The position numbers and the translations under genes were made by a program. The notes beneath the pieces are model-generated. The model was not told the DNA's origin and did no database searches. It saw only the letters and a list, made by a program, of their open reading frames with translations. Below, in pieces: positions 6,293 to 11,267 of a stretch of 11,267 nucleotides of DNA. This DNA is from Candidatus Schekmanbacteria bacterium. Its GTDB lineage: Bacteria; CSSED10-310; JACPHN01. The stretch's first letter is position 1; every line of letters begins with the position of its first letter. The DNA lies in the NCBI GenBank assembly GCA_016188575.1, contig JACPHN010000027.1, forward strand, positions 1 through 11,267, given 5' to 3'.

Positions 6293-7339
6293 TCACGGCG
6301 CGTCGTCCCGGGAAAACAGCGTGATGCCGCCGCCGGCCGCGAGCGATGCGGCTTTCAGGGCCGCCACCTCCGCGTCGAGCGCGGCGCGGCCCGGCCAGGC
6401 ATCGGCGCCACGCGGCACCAGCGGTTCCTCGGCGAGGAATTCGGAGGTGTCGATGCAGCCGAGGCTGGCGGTGTCGGAGCAGTCGCGCACCATCGCCGCG
6501 ATCTCCGCGGGGTCGGTAGTGCCCCAGTAGTTGAATTTGGCGAAGGTGGTTTCCGGATAGGAGCCGGTTTCGCCATGGATGACCGGCACGCCGTTTCCCA
6601 CGAAGATGTTGCGCCCGCGACTCCCCAGCCATCCTCCACCGAGATCTCCTGGGCCGCTGTAGCGCATCGGGTGGCCGCCGGCCAGCGCCCCGCTGGTGTT
6701 GTTGCGAAACTCGTTGTCCTCGACCAGACCCAGACCGCCGCCATCCACCCAGTAGTCGATCGCGAGCCCGCGCGTGTCGTTAATCCGGTTGGCTACCACC
6801 TCACTGATGCCGAAGTAGGCGGTGACGGCAGTGTTTCCGCAGTCCAGGATGTCGTTGTAGGCGAGACGGCTGAAGCTCTGGCCTCGCTTGGTCGCTGCTC
6901 CGCCGCCATTGCATTGAAAGACGTTTCCCTCGAGCACCCATGAAATGTACGTGCTTATCCCTGCACGGCGAAAACGACAACCGTAAGCACTGATAGAAAC
7001 GAATCCCGTGATGCCGCCGTTCTCGATACCCAGGTTCTTGGCAGTAAACCGGGATCCAGCCCAGATTCCCCCTACGATCACGGCGCCAGTGTTCGATTCA
7101 CCCACGATTGTGAGATCCGACAGCGTTTCCGCATTGATCTCTTCGCTGTATCGTCCTTTCGGGATATAGATCACGTCGCCCTTCTGGGCGTCGTTGACTG
7201 CGGCTTGAATGGTTGCATAGTCGCCCTGCCCATTCAGAGTGATCCCGCGACCCGCAGTGTCGTCGCAGGTCCAGGAAACCGTCATGCCCGCGGCGGTGAG
7301 AGCTGCCACTGCGAAGCGCGCCTTGCCTCTACCAGCCAT
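6293..7339 (-). CDS. exported right-handed beta-helix (pectate-lyase-like) protein, copy B
   Basis: This 348-aa paralogue of the protein at 1209-2255 has the same length and the same 11-nt overlap with the gene before it. I chose ATG 7339 because it aligns with the copy A start and begins a clean signal peptide (MAGRGKAR, then FAVAALTAAGMTVSW). An upstream in-frame start at 7615 exists, but it would only translate the end of the GH99-like gene in a wrong frame. The beta-helix entry (DYATIQAAVNDAQKGDVIYI), the rungs and KFNYWGTTDP are kept. Differences from copy A cluster in one rung region (NGGGAATKRGQSFS against DNGGGVIKRGQDVS), while neighbouring stretches are almost identical. The gene is intact although the upstream gene is broken, so it may still be translated from its own or re-initiating ribosomes. 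Biochemical role unknown. Confidence 0.85.
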   Translation of the reverse strand: MAGRGKARFAVAALTAAGMTVSWTCDDTAGRGITLNGQGDYATIQAAVNDAQKGDVIYIPKGRYSEEINAETLSDLTIVGESNTGAVIVGGIWAGSRFTAKNLGIENGGITGFVSISAYGCRFRRAGISTYISWVLEGNVFQCNGGGAATKRGQSFSRLAYNDILDCGNTAVTAYFGISEVVANRINDTRGLAIDYWVDGGGLGLVEDNEFRNNTSGALAGGHPMRYSGPGDLGGGWLGSRGRNIFVGNGVPVIHGETGSYPETTFAKFNYWGTTDPAEIAAMVRDCSDTASLGCIDTSEFLAEEPLVPRGADAWPGRAALDAEVAALKAASLAAGGGITLFSRDDAP

Positions 7340-8996
7340 ACGCCACCACCTCCGGCAGATGCGCGGTGCGCACGTGGTCAAGGTACATCTCGGCGACCTC
7401 GGGTGTCGATGCGGCCCCCGGATCCGGGTCGGCGACGCCGCGCCAGAAGAAGTCGTAGATGTCGGCCGCGGGGGTAATCGCTTCAGCATCCTCGTAGGTG
7501 CAACCCCCGGCCGGATAGGGCGCGGGCGCGGCAAATGGCGGCAGGGTACCAGGCTCGATGTTGGTGCCCTCGTACCACTCGTTGAATTCGGTGATCCCCA
7601 CGTAGTCGGGATCATACTTCAGGGTCAGCGCGAAGAAGTCGTCGAAGAAGGAGAATTCGTCGCCGCAGGGCCTCACGTAGCGGGCATCGTCGGGAGCGTT
7701 CGCGCCCCAGGATGGATCATTCCACGGTGGTGCTGCCGAGGCGTCGTAGTGGCGCCCAATGCGCTCGATTCTCGTGCGGTCGTGGCTCGCGGCCCGGGTC
7801 TTGTCGAAGCCAGCGGCGTAGGTCGGGATCCACAGTAACGGGGAGGGGGCGTATTGCTCGCGAAAATTGCGAAACGCCACATCGGCTTCTTCGAAGGGTC
7901 TGGTTTCGCGGCGGTCCCTGTTCGGCCCGACATGCAACGGCGCATAGTGATTGAGTCCCGCGAATCCCCCATCCCGCACGTATTCCGGCGGCGCCGCCTG
8001 CGCTGTCACATTCGCCCGGAAACGGCCCCGCAAGGTCGCCAGGTGTGGGCACCACGCCGGGTTCGCCGGGTCATCCGCAGCCAGGGTGCAATCACAGGTG
8101 CCGCCGGCGCCGGTCGGGCAAGCCGGAATCTCGGTGATCCCCCTCAGCCCGAACCGCTGGGTCGCGAAGGTCACGAACAGCGGCATCCCGGCGCGGCTGA
8201 TGTCGTAGAAGAAGCCGTCCTGATGCCCGTAGGTGTAGAGCACCCCCTTCTGCTCCCGGACCACGTGGCACGGTGACTTGTAGGGTTTGTCCACGGTCGC
8301 GTCCACGAGAAACGCGGTGGCGATCCCTTTTTCCGCCAGCAGCGCGATCAGCGTCTCGATATCGGTGTCGAAGCCGGGCGAGGGTCCGGAGCCCTGGATC
8401 GGGTCCGCTTCCGCCTCCTGCACCGGCCGGCAGGCGGCGAAATCGCCGATCGCCCCGGAGATCTCGCCGCCGGTGACCGGGTCGGCGGGGTCCGGCCCCT
8501 TGCCGACCCACGAGTAGATCACCGTCCCCGCCCCCGACTGCGCGATCCAGTCGGCGTGCCGTTGCAACAACGCGGTGCGCTGTTCCGCGCTCACCTCGAA
8601 TTCGGCGCTGCGCATCGAGCTGACGTAGTGGCCCACGCTCGGGTCGATCAGCACCCACGGGTAGAAGGCGGCGCCGAGGTTACGGGGATAATCGCGGATG
8701 ACGGGCGGGTCGACCTCGAGGTTGTCCGCCCCCCAGGTGTGCGGGTAATACCAGCCGTGGTAGTGCATCATCAGCCGGCGCACGTTGGTCTCGACCCGCG
8801 GGTCGTGCTCGGTCGCCAGGGTGCGCAGCAGCACCCGCACCGTCCCGGTGCCGCCGTCGACCGGCACGAAGCGCACGGCGACGCGGTCGATCGACTGCCA
8901 CGCCGGATCGGTGGCGACGTGGCGGCGGCTCTCTTCAGCCGGCACGCCCGGCTCACCCTCGCGCCGCAAGAGGAATTCGCGCTTCGGCAACACCAA
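7329..8996 (-). CDS. GH99-like domain, C-terminal part of the frameshifted large protein, copy B
   Basis: These 555 residues correspond to the C-terminal half of the copy A large protein (from VLPKREFLLRREGEPG onward) and contain the whole GH99-like barrel. Present are YPWVLIDPSVGHYVSS, VIYSWVGKG, DGFFYDISRAGMPLFVTF and EFNEWYEGTNIEP with both motif glutamates. It is separated from its N-terminal half by a 10-bp tandem duplication (9007-9026) that changes frame. The GTG at 8996 is simply the first start-like codon after the break; no ribosome-binding site or signal peptide precedes it, so an active exported product from this piece alone is unlikely. A difference from copy A lies in the loop FGLRGITEIPACP (copy A: FGLEPVVPQIPACP). 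Best read as part of a pseudogene, unless the duplication is an assembly error. Confidence 0.65.
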   Translation of the reverse strand: MVLPKREFLLRREGEPGVPAEESRRHVATDPAWQSIDRVAVRFVPVDGGTGTVRVLLRTLATEHDPRVETNVRRLMMHYHGWYYPHTWGADNLEVDPPVIRDYPRNLGAAFYPWVLIDPSVGHYVSSMRSAEFEVSAEQRTALLQRHADWIAQSGAGTVIYSWVGKGPDPADPVTGGEISGAIGDFAACRPVQEAEADPIQGSGPSPGFDTDIETLIALLAEKGIATAFLVDATVDKPYKSPCHVVREQKGVLYTYGHQDGFFYDISRAGMPLFVTFATQRFGLRGITEIPACPTGAGGTCDCTLAADDPANPAWCPHLATLRGRFRANVTAQAAPPEYVRDGGFAGLNHYAPLHVGPNRDRRETRPFEEADVAFRNFREQYAPSPLLWIPTYAAGFDKTRAASHDRTRIERIGRHYDASAAPPWNDPSWGANAPDDARYVRPCGDEFSFFDDFFALTLKYDPDYVGITEFNEWYEGTNIEPGTLPPFAAPAPYPAGGCTYEDAEAITPAADIYDFFWRGVADPDPGAASTPEVAEMYLDHVRTAHLPEVVAYGW

Positions 8997-10524
8997 CAGC
9001 TTGCGGCCGCGCAGCCCCGCGCAGCCAGCCGGGCACCGTCGCCGACAGCAGCACCCGCTGGGGATTGGGCTCGCCGCCCGCGACCGCCGCCGGGTCGCGG
9101 TCGACCAGCTCCACCGACACCAGCGCCGACTCCGGCGTGGGCTCCTGGGCGTCGAGGCTTTCGAGGTCCAGCAGCACCGCGTTGCCGGCTGACAGGTCGA
9201 GGGGTTGATCCGGCGCCAGGCGAATCGCCGGCGCGAGCTGGTCGTCCGCGAAATCGACGGCCACCTGCAGGCCGTCCGCCTGGCCCTGCTCGCCGGGGTT
9301 GGCGGACAGCGTGACCAGCGCCGAGCCGGTGTCCTCGGGCTGCCAGAGCGCGGGGTCGCTGAAATCCGAGATCAGCTCGCCGTGGGCGCCGCCGGGGACC
9401 GGACCGTCGACGCGGGCGGAAACCGGCACGCCGCGGGTGCAGGTGCCGTCCGGGTGGCAGGCGGAGAGGACGTAGGTGACCACCGGGTCGAGCGGGTCGA
9501 GGTCGAGCGATTCGATGGCGCCGTCGACAAAGGTGGTGGTGAGGCGGTTAGCGCTGGTGAACACCGTGGCGTCCACGGCGAAGGCGTCGACGCGCGCCGC
9601 CGGGGCACCCGCTCGCGCGGCCAGAGCCGCCGACGCCGCCAGCGCCGACAACAACAACAACACCCGGCAGGGGCGCGATTCGTCGCGCCCCTGTTGGCGT
9701 TGACAAGATAATCGCGCCGAAATTGACCCGTTGCGCTGACCGGGCGCGATGAATCGCGCCCCCCCGGAAATGGCGTGCCGCCGCCCTGCGCGCCCCGCCG
9801 CGATCCCCGCCCCCATGGCCGCGATCGCCGCCACCAGCCACCCGCTCCCGAGCGCGGGTGCCGGGGTGCCGAGCGTCCGCACCAGCGCGTAGCGGCTAAC
9901 CCGGCGGTCGGCGCTCGGGGTCCAGGCCATGCCGACAGCCCCCTGATGCGCGAAGGCGATGCGCAGCTCGGGCCGCGGCGGCGCCGGCGCCGGCGCCGCG
10001 GTCGGCGTTGGCGTCGCGGTCGCGGGAATCTCGTGCCGCGGAAAGCGGATCTCGTCCACGAAGGCGATCCCCTCCTCCGCGGCTTCCGTAGCCCCACGGG
10101 TGTAGGTGAACGCCAGCGTCCGCAGTCCTCGGGCCACCGTTACCACTTTCTCGTCCCAGTCCTCGATGCCCTCCACGCTGCCCCGGGAAATGCCGTCGAT
10201 CAGGAAGGCGAAGCGGTCGCCGGGGGGCATGTCGGTCTTGGCGAAGAAGCGGATCCGCTCGTTTTCCAGCATGTCGAGGGTCAGCGCGACCGCCGCGGTC
10301 TCCTCCGGTTTCAGATTGGCCGAACGCAGAGACAGCGTGCCGTGGTGGCTCTCGGCGGAGGTGCCGTACCAGGCGCCGAGCGGCGAGGTCTGCCACGGAT
10401 ACTCGGATTCGTCGAGGCCGCCGGACTCGAAGCTCTCGGCGGGGGTGGGCGTCGGCGTCGGGGTCACTGTGGGAGTGCGCGTCATTGTAGGTCGCCGTCG
10501 GCGTCCGCGTGGCGCTGGGAGCAC
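8953..10524 (-). CDS. N-terminal part of the frameshifted large protein, copy B (jelly-roll module, anchor-like segment, beta-rich region)
   Basis: The frame runs 523 codons. Residues before MTRTPTVT are out-of-frame reading of the Thr-Pro linker, so true homology starts near 10484. It carries the jelly-roll module (ESFESGGLDESEYPWQ onward) without the palindrome insert of copy A: YTRG is followed by ATEAAEEGIAFVDE. Then come the Thr/Pro linker, the FN3-like scrap (AVGMAWTPSADRRVSRYALVR), the TM-plus-Arg segment, the palindrome-encoded link, the signal-like Leu/Ala segment with one extra Leu, and the Cys-containing beta-rich region. After GWLRG the frame diverges (AARPQAVGVAEAR) because of the 10-bp duplication and stops at 8953. 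As sequenced it has no usable start with a signal peptide. Probably a piece of a broken gene. Confidence 0.6.
   Translation of the reverse strand: MLPAPRGRRRRPTMTRTPTVTPTPTPTPAESFESGGLDESEYPWQTSPLGAWYGTSAESHHGTLSLRSANLKPEETAAVALTLDMLENERIRFFAKTDMPPGDRFAFLIDGISRGSVEGIEDWDEKVVTVARGLRTLAFTYTRGATEAAEEGIAFVDEIRFPRHEIPATATPTPTAAPAPAPPRPELRIAFAHQGAVGMAWTPSADRRVSRYALVRTLGTPAPALGSGWLVAAIAAMGAGIAAGRAGRRHAISGGARFIAPGQRNGSISARLSCQRQQGRDESRPCRVLLLLSALAASAALAARAGAPAARVDAFAVDATVFTSANRLTTTFVDGAIESLDLDPLDPVVTYVLSACHPDGTCTRGVPVSARVDGPVPGGAHGELISDFSDPALWQPEDTGSALVTLSANPGEQGQADGLQVAVDFADDQLAPAIRLAPDQPLDLSAGNAVLLDLESLDAQEPTPESALVSVELVDRDPAAVAGGEPNPQRVLLSATVPGWLRGAARPQAVGVAEARIPLAARG
9007..9026. repeat. 10-bp exact tandem duplication that breaks the copy B frame
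   Basis: CCGCGCAGCC occurs twice in a row (9007-9016, 9017-9026), whereas copy A has it once (around 3925). Ten bases are not a multiple of three, so this alone separates the two halves of the copy B large gene. Confidence 0.9.
9649..9660. repeat. CAA x4 microsatellite (TTG x4 on coding strand)
   Basis: One unit longer than the copy A tract at 4558-4566. It adds one Leu to the internal signal-like segment. Confidence 0.8.
9671..9690. repeat. REP-like palindrome in copy B
   Basis: Same sequence, GGGCGCGATTCGTCGCGCCC, as 4577-4596 in copy A. It was therefore present before the duplication. Confidence 0.8.
9742..9761. repeat. REP-like palindrome, second of the pair in copy B
   Basis: Same sequence, GGGCGCGATGAATCGCGCCC, as 4648-4667, again inverted relative to its partner at 9671-9690. 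Confidence 0.8.
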
Positions 10525-10748
10525 GAGTGGCGCTCGGAGTGGGCGTCACGGTCACGGTGCGCGTGGGGCTGGCAGTAGGGGTAGCGGTGGGCGTCGCCGG
10601 CGCATCAGGCGTGCCCGTGGCGGTCGCGGTGGCAGCGAGCGCCGGCGCCGGCGACCCGGTCAGCGCCAGGAGCAGAAGCGCTACCCCCCCCCCCACACGC
10701 ACACCCCGAAAAACGCAGTGACACGCCGCTAAACCACTTTGCTCGCAT
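10525..10748 (-). pseudogene. 5' end of the copy B large gene: start, signal peptide and linker in broken frames
   Basis: ATG 10748 has GGAGG seven nt upstream and reads MRAKWFSGVSLRFSGCACG before the 11-G tract. The tract puts the following core (VALLLLALTGSPAPALAA) in another frame. A GTG at 10702 would be in frame with that core (MRVGGGVALLLLALTG), but it has no good ribosome-binding site. A second break near 10485, where TACA-like extra bases precede ATGACGCGC, shifts the Thr-Pro linker out of frame with the jelly-roll module. So at least one and probably two frame changes separate this start from 8953-10524. Confidence 0.6.
10684..10694 (-). repeat. 11-nt G tract on coding strand in copy B
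   Basis: Eleven C on the plus strand, at the same place in the signal peptide as the 12-nt tract of copy A. From ATG 10748 the codons before it end in TGT, so 10 or 13 G would be needed to reach GTA GCG CTT. At 11 G the frame reads GGT AGC and later meets TGA in the linker. Confidence 0.85.
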
Positions 10749-10787
10749 CGTCATGCCTCCAGGGTTTCCGTACCCATCGCACCTTCA

Positions 10788-10816
10788 ATCCTATGCGGGC
10801 GCGTGCCCAAACGCAA
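10788..10816 (-). promoter_or_regulatory. candidate promoter upstream of copy B
   Basis: On the minus strand, TTGCGT (10816-10811), 17 nt and TAGGAT (10793-10788) correspond to the copy A candidate at 5761-5733. The conserved -35 box and spacing in diverged DNA are the main support; the -10 box is weak. Confidence 0.3.
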
Positions 10817-11012
10817 CCCGCGGCCCGCGGCGCGGTATGGCCAATCGGTCGGGGCGGGCCACACCGTGGTGTACCCGTGGCAGTAGCTGCGCGAAGATGC
10901 CTGCCCCAGGCCCACGCACCCGGGGAACCTTGCTCCTGGCACGAGCGAGTCCGGCCAGGAGCATGGACAGACCCCTTCGAGTCAATCGTGCGCACGCACG
11001 CCGAAAGGACAC

Positions 11013-11267
11013 GTCGCCGTTGCGCTGCAGGTTCCCGAGGACGCCGAACCGCTCTTTCACTACCTCGACGGCGTGCTCAAGGGGCAAAACGAGGACTATC
11101 CTGGCGCGATAGAGGCGTTCGAGGTCGCCCTCGCCGCCGATCCGGACCAGGCGGACCTGCACGTGGCCCTCGCCGAAGCGTGCCTGCAGGCGCTGCGCGG
11201 CCAGCGCGGCGACCAGTCTCTGACGCTCTTGATGCGCGCCCTGCTCGAAGACGAGCGTGCCCTGCTC
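11013..11267 (+). CDS. tetratricopeptide-repeat protein segment, no start codon visible, runs off the window
   Basis: Eighty-five codons are open to the window end. EPLFHYLDGVLKGQNEDYPG followed by AIEAFEVALAADPDQADLHV and ALAEACLQALRG shows TPR-like helix pairs, with the usual AIEAFEKAL...DP..A pattern near residues 31-49. The codons upstream of 11013 remain open to a TAG near 10890 but contain no ATG, GTG or TTG; the first in-frame candidate is GTG at 11073, inside the repeat. The point where TPR-like coding begins coincides with the end of the copy B homology (11011). This suggests that the duplicated segment replaced the true 5' end. Alternatively the start is non-standard. TPR proteins are protein-protein interaction scaffolds; nothing more specific can be said. 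Confidence 0.55.

Larger units (their letters stand above)
6290..11011 (-). repeat. copy B of the diverged tandem duplication (about 4.72 kb)
   Basis: This is the direct repeat of 1206-5949. It has the same gene order, the same 11-nt gene overlap and the same start/ribosome-binding arrangement. Its large gene has two frame breaks that copy A lacks (a 10-bp duplication at 9007-9026 and a break near 10485) plus an out-of-frame G tract, so this copy seems further decayed. Its beta-helix gene is intact. Confidence 0.85.

Noticed and set aside
5936-6943. 335-codon plus-strand frame spanning the spacer and copy B
   Set aside because: Most of it is antisense to the intact beta-helix gene, with low-complexity Arg/Ala/Gly content and no domain.
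6293-7615. Longer 440-aa version of the copy B beta-helix protein starting at 7615
   Set aside because: The extra N-terminus is the GH99-like gene read in a wrong frame. The start at 7339 matches the copy A start and begins a signal peptide.
1-11267. tRNA, rRNA, transposase or phage genes
   Set aside because: I looked on both strands and found no T-arm-like or rRNA-like sequence and no recognisable transposase, integrase or phage protein.

Overview
The window is GC-rich DNA with dense coding in a bacterial style: ribosome-binding sites, overlapping genes and secretion signals. Secreted proteins with Thr-Pro linkers of the TPTVT/TPTPTP type, and several families of short palindromic repeats, suggest a large-genome environmental bacterium such as a deltaproteobacterial or Binatota-like lineage. 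That placement is inference from style only; there is no marker gene.

Layout. Positions 3-554 (+) hold the 3' part of a HAD-superfamily phosphatase-like gene. Positions 555-1208 have no convincing gene, only a weak 70-codon minus-strand ORF and some inverted repeats. The rest is dominated by two diverged tandem copies of one minus-strand locus of about 4.7 kb: copy A at about 1206-5949 and copy B at about 6290-11011, separated by about 340 bp of unrelated sequence. Each copy encodes first a very long secreted protein (signal peptide, Thr-Pro linker, jelly-roll-like module, membrane-anchor-like segment, then a GH99-like glycoside hydrolase domain). Second comes a 348-aa exported protein resembling right-handed beta-helix (pectate-lyase-like) proteins, whose ATG overlaps the stop of the first gene by 11 nt. 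A headless TPR-encoding segment (+) begins exactly where the copy B homology ends and runs off the window.

Most interesting points. (1) In both copies the best start (ATG with GGAGG seven nt upstream, at 5693 and 10748) is joined to the signal-peptide core through an uninterrupted G tract. It is 12 G in copy A and 11 G in copy B. Both are out of frame as sequenced, and both would be in frame at 10 or 13 G. This looks like a phase-variation switch, unless it is homopolymer error. (2) Copy A carries about 96 bp of extra in-frame sequence made of two related 24-nt palindromes 60 bp apart. Copy B lacks it, so this is a natural before/after pair for a repeat inserted inside a protein. (3) A second palindrome family sits in frame in both copies, between a TM-plus-Arg anchor-like segment and a signal-peptide-like segment, as if two genes had been joined through a repeat-bearing spacer. 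(4) Copy B has two further frameshifts, one caused by an exact 10-bp tandem duplication, so its large gene looks broken although its beta-helix gene is intact.

Working model (inference): a duplicated, coupled pair of exported carbohydrate-active or surface proteins, with expression of the upstream member possibly switched by G-tract slippage. No substrate can be read from the sequence beyond the GH99 motif.
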